A DNA stretch of 64,000 nt from Balanoglossus misakiensis (taxonomy: Eukaryota; Hemichordata): contig CM082579.2 in NCBI GenBank assembly GCA_040954595.2, positions 13,144,001-13,208,000 of the forward strand, in the 5' to 3' direction. Positions within the stretch are counted from its first letter, which is position 1. Every line of letters starts with the position of its first letter. The translations under genes were made by a program, and so were the position numbers. Below the pieces are notes generated by a model that worked only from the letters and a program-made list of their open reading frames with translations, had not been told where the DNA came from and did not search any database. Positions 20,423 through 32,778 of this stretch are shown here, piece after piece.

Positions 20423-23400
20423 TCCCTCGGGCCAGTGTGTTTTACGCATCACAACGGAATATGCAAATAACAAGACGGCGTTTGGAAGCAACCATGGATA
20501 TTTTAGAACAAACCGTCGATCTACAGAGTCTACCGGAAAACTTTCTTATTCGCTCGGGCCAGTGTGTTCTACGCATCACAACGGAATATGCAAATAACAA
20601 GACGGCGTTTGGAAGCAACCATGGATATTTTAGAACAAGCCGTCGATCTACAGAGTCTACCGGAAAACTTTCTTATTCCCTCGGGCCTGTGTGTTCTACG
20701 CATCACAACGGAATATGCAAATAACAAGACGGCGTTTGGAAGCAACCATGGATAATTTTAGAACAAGCCGTCGATCTACAGAGTCTACCGGAAAACTTTC
20801 TTAGTCCCTCGGGCCTGTGTGTTCTACGCATCACAACGGAATATGCAAATAACAAGACAGCGTTTGGAAGCAACCATGGATATTTTAGAACAAGCCGTCG
20901 ATCTACAGAGTCTACCGGAAAACATTCTTATTCGCTCGGGCCTGTGTGTTCTACGCATCACAACGGAATATGCAAATAACAAGACGGCGTTTGGAAGCAA
21001 CCATGGATATTTTAGAACAAGCCGTCGATCTACAGAGTCTACCGGAAAACTTTCTTATTCGCTCGGGCCAGTGTGTTCTACGCATCACAACGGAATATGC
21101 AAATAACAAGACGGCGTTTGGAAGCAACCATGGATATTTTAGAACAAGCCGTCGATCTACAGAGTCTACCGGAAAACTTTCTTATTCCCTTGGGCCTGTG
21201 TGTTCTACGCATCACAACGGAATATGCAAATAACAAGACGGCGTTTGGAAGCAACCATGGATATTTTAGAACAAACCGTCGATCTACAGAGTCTACGGGA
21301 AAACTTTCTTATTCGCTCGGGCCAGTGTGTTCTACGCATCACAACGGAATATGCAAATAACAAGACGGCGTTTGGAAGCAACCATGGATATTTTAGAACA
21401 AGCCGTCGATCTACAGAGTCTACCGGAAAACTTTCTTATTCCCTCGGGCCTGTGTGTTCTACGCATCACAACGGAATATGCAAATAACAAGACGGCGTTT
21501 GGAAGCAACCATGGATAATTTTAGAACAAGCCGTCGATCTACAGAGTCTACCGGAAAACTTTCTTAGTCCCTCGGGCCTGTGTGTTCTACGCATCACAAC
21601 GGAATATGCAAATAACAAGACGGCGTTTGGAAGCAACCATGGATATTTTAGAACAAGCCGTCGATCTACAGAGTCTACCGGAAAACATTCTTATTCGCTC
21701 GGGCCTGTGTGTTCTACGCATCACAACGGAATATGCAAATAACAAGACGGCGTTTGGAAGCAACCATGGATATTTTAGAACAAGCCGTCGATCTACAGAG
21801 TCTACCGGAAAACTTTCTTATTCCCTCGGGCCAGTGTGTTCTAAGCATCACAACGGAATATGCAAATAACAAGACGGCGTTTGGAAGCAACCATGGATAT
21901 TTTAGAACAAGCCGTCGATCTACAGAGTCTACCGGAAAACTTTCTTATTCGCTCGGGCCTGTGTGTTCTACGCATCACAACGGAATATGCAAATAACAAG
22001 ACGGCGTTTGGAAGCAACCATGGATATTTTAGAACAAGCCGTCGATCTACAGAGTCTACCGGAAAACATTCTTATTCGCTCGGGCCTGTGTGTTCTACGC
22101 ATCACAACGGAATATGCAAATAACAAGACGGCGTTTGGAAGCAACCATGGATATTTTAGAACAAGCCGTCGATCTACAGAGTCTACCGGAAAACTTTCTT
22201 ATTCCCTCGGGCCAGTGTGTTCTAAGCATCACAACGGAATATGCAAATAACAAGACGGCGTTGGAAGCAACCATGGATATTTTAGAACAAGCCGTCGATC
22301 TACAGAGTCTACCGGAAAACTTTCTTATTCGCTCGGGCCTGTGTGTTCTACGCATCACAACGGAATATGCAAATAACAAGACGGCGTTTGGAAGCAACCA
22401 TGGATATTTTAGAACAAGCCGTCGATCTACAGAGTCTACCGGAAAACTTTCTTATTCCCTCGGGCCTGTGTGTTCTGCGCATCACAACGGAATATGCAAA
22501 TAACAAGACGGCGTTTGGAAGCAACCATGGATATTTTAGAACAAGCCGTCGATCTACAGAGTCTACCGGAAAACTTTCTTATTCGCTCGGGCCAGTGTGT
22601 TCTACGCATCACAACGGAATATGCAAATAACAAGACGGCGTTTGGAAGCAACCATGGATATTTTAGAACAAGCCGTCGATCTACAGAGTCTACCGGAAAA
22701 CTTTCTTATTCCCTCGGGCCTGTGTGTTCTACGCATCACAACGGAATATGCAAATAACAAGACGGCGTTTGGAAGCAACCATGGATAATTTTAGAACAAG
22801 CCGTCGATCTACAGAGTCTACCGGAAAACTTTCTTAGTCCCTCGGGCCTGTGTGTTCTACGCATCACAACGGAATATGCAAATAACAAGACGGCGTTTGG
22901 AAGCAACCATGGATATTTTAGAACAAGCCGTCGATCTACAGAGTCTACCAGAAAACATTCTTATTCGCTCGGGCCTGTGTGTTCTACGCCTCACAACTAA
23001 ATATGCAAATAACAAGACGGCGTTTGGAAGCAACCATGGATATTTTAGAACAAGCCGTCGATCTGCAGAGTCTACCGGAAAACTTTCTTATTCCCTCGGG
23101 CCAGTGTGTTCTAAGCATCACAACGGAATATGCAAATAACAAGACGGCGTTTGGAAGCAACCATGGATATTTTAGAACAAGCCGTCGATCTACAGTGTCT
23201 ACCGGAAAACTTTCTTATTCCCTCGGGCCAGTGTGTTCTACGCATCACAACGGAATATGCAAATAACAAGACGGCGTTTGGAAGCAACCATGGATATTTT
23301 AGAACAAACCGTCGATCTACAGAGTCTACCGGAAAACTTTCTTATTCGCTCGGGCCAGTGTGTTCTACGCATCACAACGGAATATGCAAATAACAAGACG

Positions 23401-24170
23401 GCGTTTGGAAGCAACCATGGATATTTTAGAACAAGCCGTCGATCTACAGAGTCTACCGGAAAACTTTCTTATTCGCTCGGGCCTGTGTGTTCTACGCATC
23501 ACAACGGAATATGCAAATAACAAGACGGCGTTTGGAAGCAACCATGGATATTTTAGAACAAGCCGTCGATCTACAGAGTCTACCGGAAAACTTTCTTATT
23601 CCCTCGGGCCAGTGTGTTCTAAGCATCACAACGGAATATGCAAATAACAAGACGGCGTTTGGAAGCAACCATGGATATTTTAGAACAAGCCGTCGATCTA
23701 CAGAGTCTACCGGAAAACTTTCTTATTCGCTCGGGCCTGTGTGTTCTACGCATCACAACGGAATATGCAAATAACAAGACGGCGTTTGGAAGCAACCATG
23801 GATATTTTAGAACAAGCCGTCGATCTACAGAGTCTACCGGAAAACATTCTTATTCGCTCGGGCCTGTGTGTTCTACGCATCACAACGGAATATGCAAATA
23901 ACAAGACGGCGTTTGGAAGCAACCATGGATATTTTAGAACAAGCCGTCGATCTACAGAGTCTACCGGAAAACTTTCTTATTCCCTCGGGCCAGTGTGTTC
24001 TAAGCATCACAACGGAATATGCAAATAACAAGACGGCGTTTGGAAGCAACCATGGATATTTTAGAACAAGCCGTCGATCTACAGAGTCTACCGGAAAACT
24101 TTCTTATTCGCTCGGGCCAGTGTGTTCTACGCATCACAACGGAATATGCAAATAACAAGGCGGCGTTTGG
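20423..24170. repeat. 127-bp tandem array, right part (about 29-30 units, higher-order structure)
   Basis: Continuation of the array interrupted at 7,886. Marker variants recur at intervals of several units: the GATAATT variant at about 20750, 21513 and 22785 (6 and 10 units apart), each followed one unit later by the CTTAGT variant, and the ACATTCTT variant at about 20923, 21686, 22069, 22952 and 23845. This indicates growth by duplicating blocks of monomers. Every unit keeps ATATGCAAAT, an octamer-like motif. The array ends abruptly at GGAAGCAAC before unrelated CpG-containing sequence. Confidence 0.95.
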
Positions 24171-24334
24171 AAGCAACGTCGCCTCGAAATCCGTCATGTC
24201 AGATTTTCGGGCGACGAGTAGCGTGACGCGCAAGCGATTGCCCCGTGTTACCAGATATACCTCAAAACATGTTGACATCTGCACATGCGAAAATGGTATT
24301 AATTTGTTATTTTACGAACCAGACACTAGCTGTA

Positions 24335-26206
24335 CACACGCGATTGTGCCATACCTTGGGCCAAGCTTTGGTGTCCTCAAAGCTTGTGTGAAGGTTTGCA
24401 ATAAAGGTTTGGCTAAGCTTATTTTCAATAAAGATTTGGCAAAGCTTCGTGCCGAAGCACAAGACAAGGTTTGCGCTAAACCTTGGACCAAGGTTACTGT
24501 CAAGGCTTTTTAAAATCTTGGTTAACAGAAAGCTTCAACGAAGCTTTGTTATGAACCTTTATCAAACCTTATTGTACGCCTATCGACAGCCAGTTTTGAC
24601 CTAATCGCGCGACGTCCGGTGCTGCACGCATGTCATCGGTCAGCAGCTTAGTTTGACAGGTCATTTTGCAATTTGAGCACGTGAAAGACGTTATTTGTAT
24701 CAAAACCTTACACCTGCCCTGATTAGTTGATGAAAAGTTGCAGTTTGCCGACTTCTTCCTCAAAATAAACATACGTTATGAACGAGGATCTATGGGCAAA
24801 GGTCATGTGACGTCATGAGATGCAACGTAAACTCTGGGACTCACGCGATGGATTTTGCCTGGTCGATGTACGTACGGGCTGTACGGCTACAACTATTTCA
24901 GAGGTGGGTAATTTCTGACAATGTTGTGTCCGTGTGTACATGGTGTTAAAATAGTTGGCAAGTGCCTCTCAGAAAACTGGTGTTTTGAACATTGTTTTCG
25001 CAAAAAACGACAACATTTATCAACATTACTTCCGCACGCGCTTTGACTTTGAGTTTGAAACATGTCCGGGCGGGCCGGAGGCGCTCACGACGTTAATCGC
25101 GATCGTGTAATGTTTTTTTGAGTGTAGAAATATCCACAGATTCTGGAATCAATGTCGCGAAAACAGAGTAATGACAACAGTTAATAATGGAAATATGTAC
25201 CTAGGTTCGTTTTAAGATGGAATTAGGAATAATCGGAATAATGTTTAATTTCTCGTGTGAACTCTTCACCCGGGGCTGATGCGACTCTGTATTCATTTCA
25301 CACTCAGAGACCCTATGATAATTTTGGCATCGGGTTCTGTCTTTCGGTCAAACTTGTGTTAAACAGACAGAGCTCTGTTGATGTGTGGTGTGATGTGGTT
25401 TAATTATTAAGGCATGCCGAAACAAAACTTTCATGATGGGATCAATGATTTTCTTTCTTTTCTTTCTATTTTTTTTCAGAGAGCATATGGTCACCAGGAT
25501 AACTTGCTTCGGAAAACCAAAACAAGAGACATCAATAATTTTATCCAATTTTGATTTTATAGTATTGTGATTCTTGTGAGGTTTGTCTTATTGTAACAGT
25601 ATTGCCTGTATTTATATTGCATGTGTTATTAATGTGATATTGGATAATAAAAACAACTTTAAAATTCAAATACATTCATTGCCTGTAGTGTATTATTTGA
25701 ACATGATTACCTTTATTTTATTTTCATCCAAATCAAGTCACAACAAACTCTCCTTGTAACTTTTATACTCATGTGTATCACTACAACTTCATTTAATTTT
25801 TGTCGGAATTAAATGAAGTAGCTAGTGATACACATGAGTATAAAAGTTACAAGGAGAGTTTGTTGTGACTTGATTTGGATGAAAATAAAATAAACATCTT
25901 CGACAAAGCTTCAAAAATTAAGCTTGTTTAAAGGTTTGTTTAGTAAAGCATTGTTGAAGGTTTTTTTCACCAAGCTTTGAAGACGCTTTGCAACCCCAAC
26001 CTTGGCCAAAGATTGGAATTATAAGGTTTCACAAAGGTTGGTACAGCTTAGGTTCAACTAAGGCTAGTAATAAGAAGCTTCAGCGAAGCATGGCACACGA
26101 CCCCTTCAGCAAAGGTCGGCACGCAAACTCTTGTAGCAAGCTTCAACACAAAGCTTATTGCAACATTGTTCCAAGCTTTGTCCAAGGTACTGCACAATCG
26201 CGTGTG
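24335..26206. mobile_element. Non-autonomous DNA transposon with inverted ends and AAGCTT-rich subterminal repeats (1.87 kb)
   Basis: Inverted ends CACACGCGATTGTGC (24335 onward and complement ending 26206) are bracketed by TA (24333-24334, 26207-26208). Inverted similarity continues inward (TACCTTGG, then AAGCTT). Both subterminal zones (about 24,350-24,580 and 25,900-26,190) are packed with AAGCTT and AAGGTT motifs in both orientations, likely transposase-binding sites. The centre has no credible gene but holds a long hairpin. A TA duplication would fit a Tc1/mariner-like transposase, but the ends are not ones I recognise. Confidence 0.75.
25712..25894. repeat. Long near-perfect palindrome (about 85-90-bp arms)
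   Basis: The left arm starts TTTATTTTATTTTCATCC and the right arm ends GGATGAAAATAAAATAAA. The arms match over almost their whole length with only a few mismatches near the centre (about 25,795-25,810) and almost no loop. Transcribed, it would form a long hairpin. Confidence 0.9.
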
Positions 26207-26708
26207 TAGACTCCGGAAAATATTGGTTATAATAAGTATTGGTTATGATATAGGAAAATTATATATAATAGATCAATTTTTCAATATAAACTCAAGTTTT
26301 GTGAAATAACATTTCGATTAGTTTTCTTTCCTGTGACGGTACGGAAATAAACCGTGAAAATGGTTATGACGATTGCCACTTCAATTGGAATGTACTTGGT
26401 CGAGCTTGCCATTACAACAATATCAGATTTTAACCTTTTTTTTTCGTGAGGTTCATTGTGTTTGTTTGTTTGTTTTTTTGTTTTTGGGGGGCGCCGTATC
26501 CAAATATCATAACCAAATTTCAGAGTATGAAAACGTCAGATTATAATTACTGTCCACAGTTCAATAGTTCTTGCACAACCTCGAGTCTCCAATGTAGGCT
26601 ACGTCGTAGAACCCGCTTTTTGGGGAAACGTGATTTCTTTGTCTGTGACGACATCATGCATACTCTGGCTCAGCAATCTAAAAAAATGTTGCACCAAAAC
26701 TTAATATA

Positions 26709-27901
26709 CACTCTAAACTGAAGTGTTCAGCGATTGAACACATATTAGCACACATAATTGTAACACTTTTTGAACGCAGTACAAGTGTTCAGTACGAAAA
26801 ATAGAACGCATGTGTTCAGATATTGAACACATAGTGTCTTCAGTTTTGAACGCATTACATATGTTCTAAACTTTCATGAAATAGAACACTAGTTACGCGT
26901 CAAGCCAATGTAACACTTTTTGAACACAACCTAAGTGTTCGAAACAAGCTAATAGAATGCATGTGTTCTATAAACCAGACAACATTAGACATTACAAAAT
27001 TAGACACATACACACATTTACATGAATGAATGTTAACATTTTAATCAACTTAATGACAAACACAACTTTCTTGAGGACAAATGAAATTGAAAGCTACAGA
27101 AAAAATGATCGTTTCTATGAGAAAAAGTACGATTGCATTTTGAAGGATGAAACGTGCCAATATTCAATGAAATTCTGCCTCGACAATACTTACGGCAGCA
27201 GTCCACAGGCATATGGGCAGTTTTATGTCAAAAGTGGAACAAAACTCTACAAAATCGACAGTACAGTGATCAGGAAACCGCAGCACCGAAATATCGTCTG
27301 ACAGCAAAGGCGCCCAACTTGCATTTGATGTGCGCATGCCCGCCATCTGGATTACCCATAAACCCTTTGGAAATGGGCAACGCTAGTGTTCTGTTTTGTG
27401 TCATGTTAGAACACTAGCATTCACAAATTGAACGCCACTGTTCGATAAGTGTTTTATCCTGACTTTTTATGTTAAAGTAAAAGGATTAAAGACATTTACG
27501 GCATTTTTCTCAGAAGCAATGTGCATGAAAACATTCCGAAAGGACAAAACATACATTTGATTGCATTATTGTGTTCACTCATACACATACGTATATTATA
27601 TGGAGCAAACAACATGTGTTTTCTGTGCGGTTGGTTTAAGAAGGGGACTGTTGGAAATAAAAACATGTTAAAAGAAATATTGACATGTTTGACATAGAAA
27701 TAAATGTTGTCTGAATAAAAACAGACGTAAAATTGGTGGTAGAATGGTAGCGGTAAACGGTTGAACACATCAATGATATTTCTGAACACATGAGTTCAAT
27801 AACTGAACACATGTAACGCGTCGAATACGTTCAGACTGAACGTCCAATGCGTTCAGACTGAACGCATTGGACGCGTCCCAAGCGTCAAAAACTTTAGAGT
27901 G
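26709..27901. mobile_element. MITE-like element with TGTTC/GAACA subterminal repeats (1.19 kb)
   Basis: Inverted ends CACTCTAAA, each beside TA (26707-26708, 27902-27903). Both subterminal zones (26,720-26,965 and 27,780-27,890) repeat the words TGTTC, GAACACAT and GAACGCAT in both orientations many times. The core has reading frames under 100 codons with no recognised domain. Probably non-autonomous. Confidence 0.7.
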
Positions 27902-27989
27902 TAGCTTTACACAGAATCATTGAAAGATTGTGGTTACCTTACGTTTGTTCAAGTAGACTTGACACCAAATCTTCTCTGTCACTGGAACT

Positions 27990-28141
27990 CTACCTTTTGA
28001 CCCCTATGAAACCTCACTTTCTTTCTTCCGTATGGTATCAATAAAACAAGAAAGCCAAGATAAACTTTCACGAGAGAATAGATTTTGTATTTGCAATGAC
28101 GGCAGTACCGAAAACGAGAACCATTTCATTTTACAATGTTA
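27990..28141 (+). pseudogene. C-terminal fragment of a non-LTR reverse transcriptase
   Basis: One frame reads FRMVSIKQ ... RENRFCICNDGSTENENHFILQC, followed by a stop. This matches the Cys-x-Cys ... ENHFxLxC zinc-knuckle pattern found after the reverse transcriptase domain of many LINE polyproteins. No catalytic core remains. Confidence 0.6.
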
Positions 28142-30285
28142 ATTGAATAACGTTTTAAATTATCTCCCACCCCCGGTACTCCACTAACCCGAATCTAGAT
28201 AAATTTGGAATTGTGCCGTATTTATTTCCTCATCACAGACTCTCTCGCCAAGCGTAGGCCTACATCATGAACAATTTAGGCAGAAATAATTGGACCACAT
28301 CAATTACTAGTACATTTTGTTTTCATATAGGTTGGGCTATGTCTGGGTGGTGCAAGAAGCTGGAAATAAAAATTCGAGTTGATTTTGTTTTGGTTCTGTT
28401 AACTTCTTTCTCTGTAAAATCTGAGTAATCGATTGACAGAGAATGTTACTGTAAGTCTATTTTCTGAATATGAAGCGGTGGCCTTGAAAAATAGGCCTTG
28501 CCTAATAAAGCATTGTTGTTATATGCGGCAAGTCTGGGCGTTGGAAATCAGGCTTGCTCAGCGTGGCTGGTGTAACCTTTCCACAGGTTACAAAAAGGAG
28601 AGTGTAATAATGTCATACACGAGTACGAGCGCTTTTTCTTCCTCTCTGGGGCTTGGGCCTGGAAGTAAAATCTGAACACTCCATTAGCCCTACGGAACGT
28701 TTCAATCAATTTGCTCGTTCCAATCAGTTTATGTCGAAATGGAAATACTATTCTTAAGATACACTTTCCTCTAACGTGTTTCACCAAAGGGCGAAACACT
28801 TAAAACGTTTATCTAACAACGGGAACGATGGCGAATTTTGTTTCTTCATAACGAGAGTGATGGAACTCTTCGATGATTTGTTTCTATCGGGCCGATGGGC
28901 CGATTACCGGAAGACACGTCACCACAAGAGGGCGCACTATGCAGGCTACTCGGGAAAGCTCTCGAGGAAAGCTCTGAAAGAATGCATGAAAACCAAAAGA
29001 ATTTGTCCGCTCAATTCAATACAACGCAGTAACGTGACCCATATCACCTCTTTGTTTTAAAGCAGTGGTGTGTTTACGCATGTACGTACACATTCAATGA
29101 CAATGGTGTTTGCAAGGAAAACTTGACAAAATAAGTCAATTGTATTCATTTCTATATTTCTAGAAAATCATGAAAACATTTTGGTAATATGTACATAATA
29201 TATCATCTTACTCGAAGGCACACAAGCAATGAACAACACGTTGTCCCCTCGTTTATATAGCTCAAACTTTTCACTTTTAGTAATTTTGCTTAGTGTATCT
29301 GCTGTTTCTAATTCCAGAAAGTGTTTTATCAATATAGTCACATGAATACTGTTCATGCAGTCACTGATCACGCGCCCCTAAGTGTCCAGTGTTTTATAGA
29401 TATAGCTGAAACAGTTCGAGTTTGCCGTTGCCGTCACCAAAAACCAGAAAAAAGGGGCGACGCGCTGTCATTCAAGTGACGCGGGCGCTGACCAGAAGCA
29501 TTTCATTTTTTTTTTGCCTGATCAGATGATTTTGTCTCTTATTTGTTTTTTGGATAATATTGTCTAAGTTGTCTAAGGCAGAGCGTGTCAGAAGCATGCG
29601 CAACATGTGTAATTTGACAAAGTGTGGCGCTTTGAAAGGCATGTCATTGATGTCAGTGCATCCATGCAAATTTGATTGTTTATATGCATGGTTGTATAAC
29701 AGTGGTGACATGGTAAAGAATTTGACCAATCAAAAATAACTTTATGAGAGAGTGCTGCATAACTTCGCAATCTTGGAAGGCTGTTCCTGATTGGTGAGGG
29801 TTTTTGACAGCTCAATCTGCATGCTACCAACAACTGTATTCTGTTTGCTTCACCTGTTGTTTTATCCTTTACACCTCTTTACGATGTCATTTTCACTTCT
29901 GTCTATTTAGCATATCGCTCAAGGTATTTGCACAACAATAAAACCTTGTCGTTAATGTTCAGTTCGTTTATCGTTCTTCCTTCTGTCTACACGCCTTCAT
30001 ATTCGTTCCGCAACCATTCCCTAGCTTTAGATTTTTTCTCGATTTATTAGTTTTTAGTTTAGTTTTATTGCATTTCCCAGTTCATTTTCATTATCATATT
30101 TCATAGTTTAGATCAGTATTAGTTAGATATAGAATTTTTTTTCATTCAGTTATCGTTTACAGTCGCATTTCTTTCAAATTTCTTAGTCATTTAGTTAGAT
30201 AGATAAGTTTATTATAGTTCCGTTTATTATAGATTTTTAGTTAGTATGTTTTTCTTATTTCAGATTAGTTTTAGTATTAGTATTT
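28142..30285. other. Intergenic, nothing recognised
   Basis: About 2.1 kb of mixed-composition DNA with only short chance reading frames and no protein or repeat pattern I can support. Confidence 0.5.
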
Positions 30286-30401
30286 TTAGTTGGTTAGTAA
30301 GTTAGTTAGATAGTTAGTTACTTAGTAGTTAGTTAGTAAGTTAGTAAGATAGTTAGTTGCTTAGTAGTAAGTTAGTTAGTAAGTTAGTTAGATACTTAGT
30401 C

Positions 30402-30456
<55 letters not shown>

Positions 30457-30460
30457 TAGT
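30286..30460. repeat. (TTAG)n microsatellite
   Basis: Imperfect then pure GTTA repeats, purest at about 30,395-30,455. The sequence upstream from about 30,030 is a degenerate version of the same motif. Confidence 0.95.
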
Positions 30461-32776
30461 TATAGTTTCAATATTAGTTTTTCTTCGGATTTGTTGCTGT
30501 CCCTGGGCCAAAAGATTGAAGTAAGTATAATATATATTGTTAATGATTTTTCCTTGTGTTTGCGCGCAACTTCCCATAGGTAGCTGCCAGGTCCCTATAT
30601 TATATGTTCTGGTTCGCGTTGTGCATGACATATCCGTCTTGTACCAAGAGAATCCATAAGAAAGTAGGTTGTAAAGAAAGAACGGCATGTTTTTTGTTGC
30701 GACAATTTGCCATGTTTTCTGCTTGAATTAGGCCTACGTGTTGGAATAATGGCAGATGGACGTATTCGACATTGAGTGCAGAAATGCAAAAATAATACAT
30801 GGTTCAAAGCAGCAAGTCGGACCAATTGATATCATAAGAATGTCAAGATTTACATGAAGCCTATAGGCCCACCAGGGCCTCTTTAATTGACTATCTCCAT
30901 ACAGTAGAACTAATTACATGGTCTAAACATTAGCGTCGAATGAAATAGAAAGTAAACAAAGTATTGAGGCACACCGTACACCATGAATAGATCCACGTGG
31001 AAGACAGCAGCCGAGTATAAATTACAATCTGTACAAGCGCTTTCAATTTGTCTTTTCCCATAGGATTGCTAGAAAACCCACGTCTGCTATTGTCATTTTC
31101 ATGAACGTTTAGGTCTACCCATAGCTCAGTCAAATGAATTAAAATTGAATGGTAGAAAACAATTGAATAGCCAACGTGCTCAATTTCGAGATAAACTCCG
31201 TTGAATATTTTCACCCATGGGTAAAACGGAAAACTGTTGCCTCGGTAGTTTTTATTTTTATTATGATCGACTAATCTCACGGCCTTGAATTTCAAAACCA
31301 AGCACGTTTTAACCCCCTGCAATTTATTAGCGATCGAAAAAATGCTTACAAAGGAGAATAAACAACCAGCAACTTGTAAAGAGAAGTGACAAGACTTTCA
31401 ATTTGACGAATATTCACGCATTAGTATTCTCGCGTACTTGCTCCGTGTCTACAGCATTTGCCACAAATGACAAATGAGCGAAATTCACTTTCCTGCTAAC
31501 CATGTTTGGAAATATTTATTAGTGGCTTTCGCTGTCCAGCCGCCATTTTATAGTGTCACTGTCTACATTTTAGGGCTATTTTTCACCGTCCACTGAATGA
31601 TGACGGAGCTCAGCGAGTGCCCTCGAGCGATATGTTTTCCAGTCTTAGAATATCCAAACGAAAACACACCAAGTTTTCTGCCAGTTGTTTGTATTTTAAT
31701 TTTCTGGCGTTGAACAAGCCGCAATGACTGTGTCTCGGACTATTTTGCAGACACACATGTTAAACTAGGTTGTCGGTATTGACAGTCCCATAAATAATAT
31801 GGTATCGACCAGTGCAGGCCCACGTTCCCGTCCGCAGTTCATTTTCAACTTGAAAATTATTTTTTATAGTACAGTATTATAATATTATAACCGGAGCACG
31901 CCCTCAACAGGGTTGACCTTTGGCCTGTCAAAAAAGCACTCGAGCGCCATGACTCATGAGACTGTGCGTCGACCAGAAGTAATATTTATATTGATTTATT
32001 GTGTCTTCAACTTGAGTCATGTCGAGCTGAATCAAGGAGTCATGGTCCAAGCAATGATGAGACAGGTAGAATACAGTTTTCAGCCACGATATGATGTGAT
32101 ACACGACTAAACCCAAACGCAGATGCAGAATCGTAGCTCGAGGTTTTACCTTGTGAGTATACATGTAGTGTAGAATGTGTGTATTGACGGAAACATTTAG
32201 ACGCCGTCCACACACAATTCCAGGTTAAAATCCGCATGCATGTTAGTAAAACTCTGTAGTATGGACAGTTATAGCCCTGCGTACAGGTCTGTGTGTTCCA
32301 GGCGTTACACGGGGCTAAGACAGTGAGTAATATTATGGCGAAGTATGCCCCCTGATATTGCCATTGGCCCTCGAATAAACATCTCATATTTTTCTATGTT
32401 TCTCAGTGTGTTGACCAATAAGGCGGGTACGTTTACACCTTTGGTTATAATCCAGCAACAGGCTTGGTTTGGCATGCATATGTGCCTGGTGAAATTCCTC
32501 CAACACCTCTTCAGGCCCTAAATAAATAATGTTCGCTCTCTTAGACAGCTTCAAGTTGTGATTATAATGGTGGGCCTGTAATTCCTCATTATTATATAAC
32601 CAGTAAAATAGTACAATTTACTGTCTCAGACCTGGACAATTTACACCGTTATCAATATTCAATTTGCAAGTAAGCTTACATGAAAACGAGGAAACAGACC
32701 TGTGGTATGATACCACTTTATTTGAAATAATTAAATTTGTTTTTTATCATCCTTGATGTCATTTCATTATTTTTAG
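30461..32776. other. Intergenic and probable 5' region of the membrane-protein gene
   Basis: No coding exon could be supported. The first coding exon of the gene to the right is preceded by a splice acceptor (TTTTTAG at 32770-32776), so a 5' UTR exon and promoter probably lie here, but I cannot place them. Confidence 0.45.
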
Positions 32777-32778
32777 AT

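Noticed and set aside
7011-24155. Many overlapping 63-137-codon frames starting MFYASQRNMQITRRR in the 127-bp array
   Set aside because: The unit length is not a multiple of three, so each frame passes through two reading registers and then stops. They repeat only because the DNA repeats and have no splice or start context.
6966-24170. CRISPR-like array
   Set aside because: Units are contiguous 127-bp monomers without unique spacers, in a eukaryotic intron-bearing context.
6966-24170. One giant composite transposon bounded by the two 127-bp arrays
   Set aside because: The outer ISL2EU-type element has its own inverted ends and an AT duplication, and the array reads through once it is removed, so the arrays are an interrupted single array.
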